Shown: positions 19,828 through 29,918, counted from the first letter of the stretch. The stretch: 40,208 nucleotides of DNA from Prorocentrum cordatum (GCA_963575745.1 CAUYUJ010020575.1:50001-90208); one strand, 5' to 3'. The notes: generated by a model not told the origin, from the sequence alone. Made by a program: numbers and translations.

Positions 19828-21003
19828 CACCCATTTCGGCACACCCCTCACACGCATCGCGGCCCCATAAGGAGCTCCACCGAAGGCCCCAGTGGCAAGG
19901 TTCGCATGGCGGCCCCGCCCCATTTTGGCGCACCCCTCACACGTTTCGTGGCCCCATAGGGAGCTCCACCGAAGGCCCCAGTGGAAGGGTTCGCATGGCG
20001 GCCCCGCGTTTTGGCGCACCCCTCACACGGTTCGTGGCCCCATAGGGAGCTCCACCGAAGGCCCTAGTGGCAGGGTTCGCATGGCGGCCCCGCCCCATTT
20101 TGGCACACCCCTTGCACGCTTCGTGGCCCCATAGGGAGCTCCACCGAAGGCCCCAGTGGCAGGGTTCGCATGGCGGTCCCGCGTTTTGGCGCATCCCTCA
20201 CACGTTTCGTGGCCCCATAGGGAGCTCCACCGAAGGCCCCAGTGGCAGAGCTCGCATGGCGGCCCCGCCCCAATTGGGCGCACCCCTCACACGGTTCGTG
20301 GCCCTATAGGGAGCTCCACCGAAGGCCCCAGTGGCAGGGTTCGCATGGCGGCCCCGCCCCATTTTGGCGCATCCTTCACACGGTTCGTGGCCCCACAGGG
20401 AGCTCCACCGAAGGCCCCAGTGAAAGGGTTCGTATGGCGGCCCCGCCCCATTTTGGCGCACCTTTCACACGCTTCGTGGCCCCATAGGGCGCTCCACCGA
20501 AGGCCCCAGTGGCAGGGTTCGTATGGCGGCCCCGCCCCATTTTGGCGCACCCCTCACACGTTTCGTGGCCCCATAGGGAGCTCCACCGAAGGCCCCAGTG
20601 GAAGGGTTCGCGTGGCGGCCCCGCTTCATGTTGGCGCACCCCTCACACGGTTCGTGGCCCCACCGGGAGCTCCACCGAAGGCCCCAGTGGCAGGATTCGC
20701 ATAGCGGCCCAGCCCCATTTTGGCACACCCCTTGCACGCTCCGTGGCCCCATAGGGAGCTCCACCGAAGGCCCCAGTGGCAGGGTTCGCATGGCGGCCCC
20801 CCCGCCCCATTTTGGCGCACCCCGCAAACGGTCCGTGGCCTAATAGGGAGCTCAACCGAAGGCCCCAGTAGCAGGGTGCGCATGGCGGCCCCGCCCCATT
20901 TCGGGCGCACACCCCGCACACGGTTCGTGGCCCCACAGGGAGCTCCACCGAAGGCCCCAGTGGCAGGGTTCGCATGGCGGCCCCGCCCCATTTTGGCGCA
21001 CCC
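19828..21003 (-). repeat. 89-bp tandem array, inverted orientation, about 13 copies
   Basis: The plus strand reads GGCCCCATAGGGAGCTCCAC followed by CGAAGGCCCCAGTGG and GGTTCGCATGGCGGCC, which is the reverse complement of the 17.6-19.0 kb unit. Copies recur every 87-91 bp from about 19861 to 20931. Unit variants (for example GCCCCATTTTGGCGCACCCC) are largely private to this array, so the arms have evolved separately or been homogenised separately. Confidence 0.93.
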
Positions 21004-21050
21004 GTGCGGTTCTCACATTTGCATATGGTTGGGTCCTTCGCCTGGATAAT

Positions 21051-21495
21051 TGTTCGGAAGTTCTTGCAAGGAATTTCCAGAGAAAGGCGTTGGAAGGACT
21101 GTGGCGCTCCACTAGCTTGGTCGTTTTGGATTCCACATGTGCGGAGAGGCTGGAGGAATGAGGAGACATGAATTGGAGAGGCGGGGGAAGAAATAATTGA
21201 GAGGCGTGGAGAGGAGCCCAGAGAAGATTGGAGGGCGGGGAAGATGGAGAAGCGAAGGGGGGGCGGGTGGGGTTTTGTCCGCACGAAGTGCGGAGGAATA
21301 TGGAGGAGCGGAACGAGGATGAGCAGGGAGGGATGGGAAGGATTGCGTTCAGGAGGCACCGAGCGCGGAGGAAGCGACCCTACTTTTCTCATCAAAATCG
21401 ACCCCCGCACGCGTCTCAGAAAATAACGGCTACATAAAAAGAAGTCAGGATCCACGTGCGATTGCTTCAGTAAACAAGTGGCACGCGTGCCATAG
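21051..21495. other. GA-rich gene-free stretch
   Basis: Purine-rich sequence (GGAGAGGCG, GGAGGAATGAG words) without a clear period or recognised frame. Long minus-strand frames here join array shadow and Ser/Pro-rich shadow and are not supported. Confidence 0.45.
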
Positions 21496-21499
21496 CCCT

Positions 21500-22608
21500 T
21501 GCACAAAAAGGAAGGGGGAGGAGGAGGAGGAGGAGGAGGAGGAGGAGGAGGAGGGAGGTGGAGGTGGAGGTGGAAGGTGGAGGAGGATAGGGGAAGAGGG
21601 GGCAAGGCATCGCCCTCTGGGCCCAGCAACGGGGCCCAAGTCCCAGGTGGGGAGGGCGGGGGAGGCGGCGTGCGTCGCGACGCGGAATAAAGTGCTCGGA
21701 GCGGAGGGAGCACGGGGCGGAGGTCCCACTGGGGCGCTGGGGGCGCGGAGAGGAGGGGGGGTGGTGTGTGCCGCGACGCGGAATAAACTGTCGGGGCGGA
21801 GGGGGCACTGGGCGGGGCTTGGGGCAGAGGGCCACGGGGCGGGGGTCCAACTGGGGCGCTGGGGAAAGGGGGGGAAGGGGGGGAGGTGGCGTGCGTCGCG
21901 ACGCGGAATAAAATTGTCGGGGCGGAGGGGGCACGGGGCGGAGTCCCCACTGGGGCGCTGGGGACGCGGGGAGGGAGGTGGGGGAGGTGGTGTGCGGCGC
22001 GACGCGGGATGAAGCGTTAGTGGCGGAAGGGGCAGTGGGCGGGGCCCCCGCTGGGGCGCTGGGGACGCGGGGGGGCTCGGGGCAGAGAACCACGGCGCGG
22101 GGGTCCCACTCTGGCGCTGGGGACGCGGAGGGGGGGGGTGCGACGTGTAATACAGCGTTCGTGTCGGAGGGGGCAGTGGGCGGGGGCCCCGCTGGGGCGC
22201 TGGGGACGCAGTGGGGCTTGGGGCAGAGAGCCACGGCGCAGGGGTCCCACACTGGCGCTGGAGACGCGGGGGAGGGGGGGGAGCTGCGACGCGGGAGAAA
22301 CCGTTCGTGGCGGAGGGGGCAGTGGGCGGGGCCCCCGCTGGGGCGCTGGGGACGCGGTGGGCTCGGGGCAGAAAGCCACGGCGCGTGGGCCTCACACTGG
22401 CGCTGGGCCTCACACTGGCGCTGGGGACGCGGGGGGGCGGGGGGGGCGACGCGGGATAAAGCGTTCGTGGCGGAGGGGGCAGTGGGCGGGGCCCCCGCTG
22501 GGGCGCTGGGGACGCGGGGGGGCTTGGGGCAGAGAGCCACGGCGCGGGGGGCCCACTCCTTGCGCTGAGGACGCGAGGGGGGGGGGGGAGCGAAGCGAAA
22601 TAAAATGG
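21500..22608. repeat. G-rich minisatellite, irregular 97-161 bp units
   Basis: It opens with a GGA tract (21505-21590). Units are then marked by GCGACGCGGRATAAA near 21672, 21769, 21892, 21996, 22136, 22283, 22444 and 22590. Each is followed by GGCGGAGGGGGCA and by one or two blocks of CCCCGCTGGGGCGCTGGGGACGC-like sequence. Units lengthen to the right as a second block (GGGGCAGAGAGCCACGGCGC) is added. Composition is extreme on the G strand with many G runs. The array runs directly into the assembly gap. Confidence 0.85.
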
Positions 22609-22708
22609 NNNNNNNNNNNNNNNNNNNNNNNNNNNNNNNNNNNNNNNNNNNNNNNNNNNNNNNNNNNNNNNNNNNNNNNNNNNNNNNNNNNNNNNNNNNN
22701 NNNNNNNN
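22609..22708. other. Assembly gap, exactly 100 N
   Basis: A run of 100 N, the customary filler for a gap of unknown size. On the left is a G-rich minisatellite, on the right the middle of a light-harvesting repeat. The true distance and even the adjacency of the two sides are therefore not established by this sequence. Confidence 0.97.
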
Positions 22709-24337
22709 TGCCACGATCTGCGCCCAGCCCGCCGCGGGAACCTTGGAGATCGCACCGAGGCCGTTCGGGATGTCCGCGAACTTCAGGCCCGCGGACGGCG
22801 ACAGGTATCCCGGCAGCTTGCCGGTAATCTCTGGGGTGATGTAGCCCATCGTCGCCAGCATACTCACGCGGCCGTGCTTCAGCTCGGTCTGGCGCCGGCG
22901 GGCGAAGTTAGCCGTGCTACCATCCGCTGTGAACCCAGCAGGGTCCCAGAAGCCGACCGGGTCCTGCACGCCCAGCTCACTCTCGAACGCGCGCAGCGGG
23001 GATCCAGTGTAGAGCGCCCAGTCGCCCCAGGCAGAGCCAGTCAGGCCGTCCTGGAAGAACATGCCGATGATCGCCATCATGGCCAGACGACCGTTGGCGA
23101 TCTCAGCTGCCAACTTCTTCTGCTTCTCCCCGGCGTCGCTGGACGTCAGCACCTTGAACCCAAAGTCACCCGCCGCGGCAGCGGTGCCAGCGGACTGGTC
23201 CTGGGACAGCTCGCAGAACGCGCCGTACGCCACGATCTGCGCCCAGCCCGCCGCGGGAACCTTGGAGATCGCACCGAGCCCGTTCGGGATGTCCGCGAAC
23301 TTCAGGCCCGCGGACGGCGACAGGTATCCTGGCAGCTTGCCGGTAATCTCTGGGGTGATGTAGCCCATCGTCGCCAGCATACTCACGCGGCCGTGCTTCA
23401 GCTCGGTCTGGCGCCGGCGGGCGAAGTTAGCCGTGCTACCATCCGCCGTGAACCCAGCAGGGTCCCAGAAGCCGACCGGGTCCTGCACGCCCAGCTCGCT
23501 CTCGAACGCGCGCAGCGGGGATCCGGTGTAGAGCGCCCAGTCGCCCCAGGCAGAGCCGGTCAGGCCGTCCTGGAAGAACATGCCGATGATCGCCATCATG
23601 GCCAGACGACCGTTGGCGATCTCAGCTGCCAACTTCTTCTGCTTCTCCCCGGCGTCGCTGGACGTCAGCACCTTGAACCCGAAGTCACCCGCCGCGGCAG
23701 CGGTGCCAGCGGACTGGTCCTGGGACAGCTCGCAGAACGCGCCGTACGCCACGATCTGCGCCCAGCCCGCCGCGGGAACCTTGGAGATCGCACCGAGCCC
23801 GTTCGGGATGTCCGCGAACTTCAGGCCCGCGGACGGCGACAAGTATCCTGGCAGCTTGCCGGTAATCTCTGGGGTTATGTAGCCCATCGTCGCCAGCATA
23901 CTCACGCGGCCGTGCTTCAGCTCGGTCTGGCGCCGGCGGGCGAAGTTAGCCGTGCTACCATCCGCCGTGAACCCAGCAGGGTCCCAGAAGCCCACTGGGT
24001 CCTGCACGCCCAGCTCGCTCTCGAAGGCCGCCATCACTACCTTGTGTTGTGCAGAGCCCTTCGGGGTCACCTTGCTGCCAGCGATAGACAGAGCACCCCG
24101 GGCAAACAGGGCCAAGGCCGCGGACGCGCCGATCAGAGTCAGGCCGATTCCAGCAGGCGACGACGACTGGGAGCCAGGCGCCGGTCCAGACGGACCAGCG
24201 GAATCCAGAACTGCATTAGGGTGACCATGGGATCCACGTTCGCCAAGCGGCGCCACCACGAAGGCGTTACAGAACTGGCAGGCCAACAAGCTGGCGGCGA
24301 AGGCGGCGATGAGCGCAGCGACGCCAGAGCGCGCCAT
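22709..24337 (-). CDS. Chlorophyll a/c light-harvesting polyprotein (dinoflagellate acpPC/FCP-like), 3' end lost in gap
   Basis: The product binds chlorophyll a/c and carotenoid in the thylakoid for light capture. The ATG at 24337 opens 543 codons to the gap. Residues 1-24 are a hydrophobic signal peptide ending NAF, followed by VVAP. A Ser/Pro/Gly-rich transit region and a second hydrophobic segment (about 62-86) follow, the bipartite leader of peridinin plastids. Then come near-identical 173-residue repeats from residues 104, 277 and 450; the third is cut after 94 residues. Each has ELKHGR in helix 1 (about 139 in repeat 1), GWAQIVAYGAF in helix 2 and EIANGRLAMMA in helix 3, the Glu/Asn/Arg chlorophyll-ligand signatures of the LHC family. 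Repeats are joined at SPLR, where such polyproteins are cleaved after import. No intron is visible. The exact LHC subfamily is not decided. Confidence 0.96.
23030..24029 (-). repeat. 519-bp coding tandem repeat within the LHC gene
   Basis: Two complete units and one partial unit (the last reaching the gap) repeat at exactly 519 bp; for example, the same plus-strand sequence starts at 23061 and 23580. The few differences seen (CAGGTATCC/CAAGTATCC, GGATCCAGT/GGATCCGGT, CCGCTGTG/CCGCCGTG) are all silent on the coding strand. Confidence 0.9.
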
Positions 24338-24600
24338 CGTTTCTTTCTGAAGAAGAGATGTCTAAAAAATCTGGTAGTGGAGCTAGACGCCCAACCTTGA
24401 AAAAAACGTTGGCCAAGATGGCTGCGAAGGAAGAGGGCGGATGAGGCTTGATTGAAGTGTAACCTCAGAATCGAGAAATCGACGCGGAAACCGCCAGATG
24501 TGTACGATGTGTTTATTGTGTGCGTCCCTTTCCTTGGACATCTGAGAGGCGCTGAGATTGCGCATGACTGCCTGGCCAAGACTCAACTGCTCAACTAGGC
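24338..24600 (-). promoter_or_regulatory. 5' flank of the LHC gene with a likely splice or trans-splice acceptor
   Basis: On the minus strand the sequence runs GATTTTTTAGAC, then CATCTCTTCTTCAG (AG at 24348-24347), then AAAGAAACG and the ATG. A pyrimidine-rich tract ending CAG ten bases before the start is what a spliced-leader acceptor would look like. The T run about 20 bases further upstream may be chance or a TTTT-type core element. No TATA box is visible. Confidence 0.45.
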
Positions 24601-25090
24601 TGACCTAAACTATCGCGGGCTGTGCTGGACTGAGCTTGATTGGACTGGGCCGCACTAGCTTGAGCCGGGCAAAGCTCAACCGACCTTGGCGGAGCTAGAA
24701 CAAATTGGAAAGTGCTGAACCGAACTGGGCAGAGCCTGGTTGAGCTGAACTGGGCTGGAATGACCATGGTCAAGCCAGACTGGGACTGGCTGAGCTGGAC
24801 TGAACTCGGCTGAGGTGGACAGAGCTTGATTGTCTCGGTCTGAACTGGGCTGTGCTGGACTGAGCTGCATTGATACGACTGGGCCACGCGGAGTTTGACT
24901 GGGCTGGGCTGGGAAGGACGGAGCTGGGTTGAGCTGAACATTCCTGGACTGAGCTGAACAGAGCTGGACTGAGCTTGACTGAGCTGGGCTAAGCTGCAGT
25001 GGGCTGGACTGGGCTGAGCTGAGCTGGGCAAAGCAGGACTAAGCTGGACTGAGCTAGGCTGCGACGGGCTGACCTGGACTGAGCTTGGGT
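24594..25090. repeat. GAGCT/GGACT/GGGCT pentamer repeat
   Basis: Nearly 500 bases are made of five-base words, chiefly GAGCT, GGACT, GGGCT, GAACT and AAGCT, mostly in phase with each other (period 5, often 10). The minus-strand frame across it is Gln/Ser/Pro-rich (QPSSVQLSP-like) and stays open because of the repeat. I do not call a protein. Confidence 0.85.
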
Positions 25091-25640
25091 ACGGCGCATG
25101 TGTTGCCATCACTACTCCCACCAAAAAACCGCACCGCGTGCAGAAGGGCGGAATGATACTCTCGCGTAAGCGCCGCGCAATGATATTCTGGACATCCCGT
25201 TCCCGCCTGGGCGCAGGGCATGTTTCTCCCATCGTAACGTCGTCGGAAGCGGGGCCGCGAGCGAAGGAACGAAAAGACACTCTCGTCCAAGCACCGCGCT
25301 GATTTCTCCTAATCATTGTGTTCCCGCTGGGGCGCAGAACACCACTTTCTGGAGAAATCAGCGGGCGGGTCGGGCGGGCGGGACATTGAAGCGGGCGGCT
25401 GACGGCGTTCACGCAATCGACCCGACGGACCCTGACGGGCGAACTGGGCGGTGCACCCTAACAGGTGGGTCGGGCGGGTCCGCCGGGCCGGCAACTTTCT
25501 GGGACTTCGAGTTTCTCTGTGATGTCGGGACCATCTGCGGGCAGGTGGTGCGAAGCGGGATGGAGACGCCAAAGGCGGAGCGGCGCACCTGCATCAATTT
25601 GCTGTGGGTATGATAATGGTTCTTCTCATTATCAAACATT
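25091..25640. other. Spacer with a diverged ~120-bp duplication and GGCGGGTCGGGCG words
   Basis: The phrase GATACTCTCGCGTAAGCGCC, then CGTTCCCGCCTGGGCGCAGG (about 25154-25216) recurs in changed form as GACACTCTCGTCCAAGCACC, then TGTTCCCGCTGGGGCGCAGA (about 25276-25339). This is followed by GGCGGGTCGGGCGGGCGGGA and a second similar piece near 25468. No gene is recognised. Confidence 0.5.
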
Positions 25641-25921
25641 TTGGGGCAACCGACCACTCTCTTGGGCGATCTGTTTCGCGTCTCGTTGCTGCGCACGTCT
25701 GCGAGGGGAAGCAGGCAGCAGGAAGTTAGGCCAGTGAGGCCAAGGCGGAGGCGATGTAGGCCTCTTTTTCAGGGGAAGACCTCGAGTACGATGGAGATCC
25801 TTTGTTCGGTGGAGGCGGAGCCCGCACGACGCAACGACGACGTGAGGAGAAGTCTCTGTATCACAAGCTCGAGGTCCTGGCAGCTTCCTAAGCACGCAAG
25901 CAGGCGAAGCCGCAGAAGACG

Positions 25922-26665
25922 GTGCAGCCGAAGAAGCAGGCCAAGAACGGGCGCGACCTCCCGGTGGTGAAGCGCCTCAAGACGTTGGCAGCACAGATGG
26001 ATGGCACCGAGACGACGGCCGCCATCGTCAAGAAGCTGAAGCAGGTGGTGGAGCAGTTCGACACTTCGACCGCCACCGCCGACATGGAGAAGGAGGTCGA
26101 GGACAAGGACCCAGCCAAGCTCAAGCTGTGGTCCGCGCCCTGGGGCGACACCGCCATCGTGGCGGCCAAGCAGGTGCAGTCCAACTACGCGGTGAACGAG
26201 GCGCCAGTCGTGGTTGTGGCTCACTCTACAGCTGAATACGAAGATGCCGAACGGGCTTGTCGCGCGTTCGGCCACCGAAAGAATGTTCTTACCGTTGTCA
26301 TCGATGCCAATGGGGACCAAGATGCTCTCATGGAAGGTCACAAGGACCAAGTCAAGGTCAAGGCCAAACTCATCAGCATGAGCAAGACGGCTCCAAAGCA
26401 GGCTACGCTCCCAAAAGGCATGACCAACGACGCGCCGATCGAGGTTGAGAAATTCAAACCTATGTCCTGTCGCATCATGATTTGGGATTATTATGCTGAT
26501 GGTACTACTTACTCCCAAGCCGTGGATGACACACAACAGCTTCCTACGATTGTGTTGAGCGAAGAGCTGGCAGGACTTATCCTTCGCACGCGGGGAGCAG
26601 TAGCATACAACAACGAAGTGACGGCAATGATCTCCACGACTGAGAGCATGCCGAGAAGATTCTGA
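25922..26665 (+). pseudogene. ORF1-like fragment upstream of the LINE endonuclease
   Basis: A 247-codon open frame, Lys/Ala-rich at its N-terminus (MQPKKQAKNGRDLPVVKR, then helical segments), ending at TGA 26663-26665. No domain is recognised. It is assigned to the element only because it lies on the same strand ahead of the endonuclease and is followed by further short coding-like pieces in shifting frames (26692-27330, 27380-27835). It could instead be a cellular gene next to the element. Confidence 0.45.
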
Positions 26666-26691
26666 AGTACAAGCCGAGTCGGGGGTGCTGG

Positions 26692-27835
26692 TTGCTGCAA
26701 GATAGACAGACTGGCGTCTCTCTACTGCTAGATGGTTTGCTCAAACTAAAGATGAAGCGGAACACGTGTATTACCAGCGTGTGCTTGCTCTGCGAGGCGA
26801 TGGTCGCTTGGTCTGCCTCCCGCGATGCAAATCCAAGCCTTGGAGTTGTTGGACGTACGCAGCTGCCTTCTGCGTCGTCGGACGCGGTGCGGTGGTATCT
26901 CAAGCACAGTCCACCGCAGTGGGTAGCTGAAGCTGCAGTGGAGGACTGGGCCAAAAGCCGTGGATTCTCCCTCATACGTGACACTCGCCGCCAAGGAGTC
27001 CGAACGTGGTCTTTCTACGCTGATACTCCAGCTGGGGCTTATTCTGCATGCTATATGCTTGATTATGGTACGACCGTCTCCCGTGCTTTCAGCAAGAACG
27101 GAGGGAAGGACAAGCCAGACAGAAGGGAAAGACCAGTAAGCACGTGTGCAGCAACGAAACCCACATCACAGTTCGACCAGTTCGTGGACGAGGCTATGGA
27201 GAGCAGTGATGGTGCCGCTGCTGCCGCAGAGGTCCCTGCAGATGCTGAGCGCTCGGATCGAGGCAAAGCACCTGCCACAGTTAAGGAGCCCAACCAGCTG
27301 CTCGTGGAAAAGGACCAGAAGGAAAAGTGATCGATCATGTACATGACCCACCTTTCTTGGAGCACATGCAGGTACACGAGTGCGCGGGCGAGGGGGGCTG
27401 CTTCTTTATCGCGGCTGGCAGAAGCATTACCGCTCTCAGTGGGAGCTCAAGGGCACCTGCTGTGGGGGCCTTCGCCGCCGGTGGAAAGCTCAAGGTACTC
27501 TACGTCTTTGCGTTCAGAAACTGCGGAAGCCGAGCAAGTGGAAGTCTTACGCGAATACCCTTGAGAAGATGGCCGACAGTGGAGCGCCTGCTTCGAGCCC
27601 TGCAGTCCGTATGTTGGCGGAAGAGAAGGGGGTGGACCTTTATGTTTGGACTCACGTACCTGGTACCTCAGAGTGGAGATTGTATGGACGTGCGGCTGGG
27701 AAGAAGCCTCGCGAGCAGATGTGGTTGAAGCTAGAGAACGAGAACTACGAGTACTTGGAGGCGAATTTCACCGAGAATGAGGAGTACAAGAAGACTCTGG
27801 AACTATGGCGTGCCAAGGCCCGTACCCTGCGGTAG
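26692..27835 (+). pseudogene. Further coding-like fragments in shifted frames (element ORF1/linker region)
   Basis: Two open pieces lie here. 26692-27330 contains WVAEAAVEDWAKSRGFSLIRD and a Lys/Asp-rich end. 27380-27835 contains WQKHYRSQWELKG, a CC pair, VDLYVWTHVPG and a Glu/Asn-rich end. Other short coding-like stretches appear in the alternative frames between them (for example a YYQRVLALRGDG phrase near 26770). The pattern is that of one coding region broken by indels. The function is unknown. Confidence 0.4.
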
Positions 27836-28407
27836 GCCTGCGTGGCAAAGGCATGGGCTACGACCTCAGCAGCTCAGCCTCGTGTGCAAGCATCTCAACC
27901 CCCTCAGCCGTTGGATCGACTGAGAGGTCTTTGTTGGGTCTGGGGACCCCCAAGAAGAAAGCAGCTCCACAAAGTGGTCCCAGGAAGTCTTTGACGAGCC
28001 GCAAAAAGTCAACAAAGAAGTCAGAGGCCCCGCCGAGTACCGCGCCGCCAGCCGAGCCGTGGGACGACGACGTGGCCGACCTCACCTGTGTCCCTGGGCA
28101 GTACCTTTTCTGCCCGACCGCGGATTGTGGTTGGAAACCTACGGGCGCCAACACCAGTGAGCGGAAGAGGCAGGCTGTACAGCTCTGGCGCGTATGCTGT
28201 GGACGAGACCCACCGGGCACGACCGCCAGCTACAAGACCGCCACGACCCACCACGCTTTCCATACCCCCGAGAAGCGAGAGAGGCAACGCCAGCGAGCTT
28301 AGGCTAACTGCCAGCAGTGAAAGGCCAAGAAGCCTTTACATCTGCGGAAGGCCGTCTGCGAGCTGGACATCAACCAAGCGGAGACCACCCACTGGAGGAG
28401 AAAAACG

Positions 28408-28734
28408 ATGACGAGCTACCGGTGCAAGAAGTGCAACCGAGCCAAGACCCCATACGCCAGGGTCAGGCTGATCTGCTCCAAGCGGCCCGCCATCATCACG
28501 CGCGACGCCATGCTCAAGCAGATCATGACCAAGAAGCAGATCAGGAACCTGCGGACCAAGCCGAAGGAGTACGCGCGACAGGCTCGAGCAGCCCGAGGCG
28601 CTGGGACGCTCGAGACACAGCGGAAGCACAACGCCAAGAAGAAGGCCGACCGCGCGCACCGCAAGCCGCAGCTGCGCGAGGCCCCCCGCGCGAAGAGCGC
28701 TGCTGCCTCGAGGGCTTCGGGCTCTGCGAGGTGA
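28408..28734 (+). pseudogene. Basic CxxC segment ahead of the endonuclease
   Basis: A 108-codon frame starting MTSYRCKKCNRAKTPYAR, with one CxxC pair and another Cys, then an Arg/Lys/Ala-rich tail ending at TGA (28732-28734). The single CxxC may be what is left of a zinc-binding nucleic-acid-binding segment. The assignment to the retroelement rests on position. Confidence 0.4.
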
Positions 28735-28851
28735 CGGGTCCTCGCCTTCGGCCCGAGTCCGCAGGCCGAGGGCGCGGGGCCGTGCGAGAGCCACGCGGCA
28801 GATGTTCCTGAGCTGGATCCTCTGCGGGGTGGCGGAAAGACCAAGAGAGCT

Positions 28852-29718
28852 ATGAATCTCAAAGTTGCTACGGTCAATGTCACTACTGTGGGCCGAGATC
28901 GCCCAGTGGAGATCCTGGGAGCCTCTGAGGACGCCGACGTCTTGTGCTTGCAGGAAGCACGATTGGGTGCCACAAAGGTGGGCTGGGCGTCTCGGCTCGC
29001 CCAGAAGTCGGGGCGGAGGATAGCCTTCTCTCACCCTCCTCCGCGGTCGCCTGCGGCGTCTGTCAAGCATGGTGGGAAGCCTATCTTGTGGCGACCCTCT
29101 CTCGGGCCAGCAGCAGTACACGGAGAAGCTGACCACACATCTATTACGATTGTTCTTCGAGATGGAATAGTCTGCTCTGCGTATGGGCCAGCCCAGCGTC
29201 CAGATCCCACGTGGTGGGATTCAGTTCTCGCTTTTCATCGCCGCCTGGCTGCAGATAGCGCGGATACGCCCAAGCCATAGATGATCGCTGGTGATTTGAA
29301 CTGGCGCAGTCTACGAGGATGTGCTACCGTCGACCGTGGTCTTGTGCAGCTCAAGAGCTACCACGACTGCGAGAACGGCTCCGCCCAGAGACATGTTTTC
29401 CAGATGTTCTATGACGGTGGCGCTAACTACAGTACCGTATCATGGGCTGGTGGAATTCACAATGGATATACCTGCCGTCCGAAGCCAGACTACCGTCTTC
29501 GCCGCTGCCGCATATTTCACGAGGGCAGGGCATACCACGACGGGGAAACCGACCAGCAGGTATTCGCCGAGATCGAGACTCGAGTTGGCCCAAGTGCGGA
29601 GCCCAGGGGTGCCGAGGAGGAAGGCGCCGTCGAGGAGCCGCCCGACGCAGCCCGCCTCAAGAAGCTGTGGGCCGACTGGCACGCACGAGCGGAAGCGCGA
29701 CTCCAGCATGCACGTGAC
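28852..29718 (+). pseudogene. LINE endonuclease (EEP family) with an in-frame stop
   Basis: The N-terminus LKVATVNVTTVGRDR, then DADVLCLQEARLG, gives the Asn and QE motifs of the endonuclease/exonuclease/phosphatase fold. Further on are SITIVLRDGIVCSAYGP and, after a TAG at 29278-29280, AGDLNWR with the catalytic Asp and Asn of the GDLN motif, in the same frame. The stop between two conserved motifs means this copy is inactive. In LINEs this enzyme nicks the target DNA to prime reverse transcription. Confidence 0.85.
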
Positions 29719-29918
29719 GCCGGGTTGGTTGTGGCCACGGGCCGGGCGGAGCGAGCCAAGGGTTCTCTCGCGAGCTCAAGACCTGTGGGGTCCCGACCTG
29801 TCCGACGACCGCCAGAGCCGGTGGTTCTTGCCCGTCTTGAGCGAGTGGTACAACAAGGTGCTGTACACATTCGGCATGGTCCTCATCTTTCACTGTTACC
29901 ACATGTGATGCTAGGCAC

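Larger units (their letters stand above)
17565..21050. repeat. Large inverted structure (~3.5 kb) built on two facing 89-bp arrays
   Basis: The outer ends match as reverse complements: 17565-17602 and 21013-21050 share CTGGCGAAGGACCCAACC and ATATGCAA. Just inside are two arrays of one 89-bp unit in opposite orientation. Inside those are GGA and TCC tracts, then a 58-bp inverted repeat (19087-19144 and 19644-19701, key words CTCTTCAAAACGAGG and CCAACACCACA). The order of parts is mirrored on both sides, so the arrangement looks like one inverted duplication, or an element with compound inverted ends. The arrays differ in internal unit variants. Confidence 0.88.

Noticed and set aside
17620-21003. 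CRISPR array
   Set aside because: Regular 89-bp spacing is due to whole-unit tandem repetition. There are no unique spacers and no cas genes, and the window is eukaryotic.
20643-21950. 435-codon minus-strand frame, Pro/Ser-rich
   Set aside because: It joins shadow of the inverted 89-bp array to shadow of GA-rich and minisatellite DNA. No domain and no normal codon pattern.
21467-22608. Continuation of the LHC reading frame through the gap into a Pro/Ala/Arg-rich tail, and the other long minus-strand frame at 21445-22755
   Set aside because: The frame only continues because N and a stop-poor G-rich minisatellite follow. The composition is that of the repeat, and the gap size is unknown.
24591-25412. 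273-codon minus-strand frame, QPSSVQLSP-like
   Set aside because: It is the translation of a five-base repeat; composition follows the repeat and no function can be read.
28336-29136. 266-codon minus-strand frame over the LINE endonuclease
   Set aside because: The plus strand carries recognisable endonuclease motifs at the same place; the minus frame is Arg-rich shadow in GC-rich DNA.
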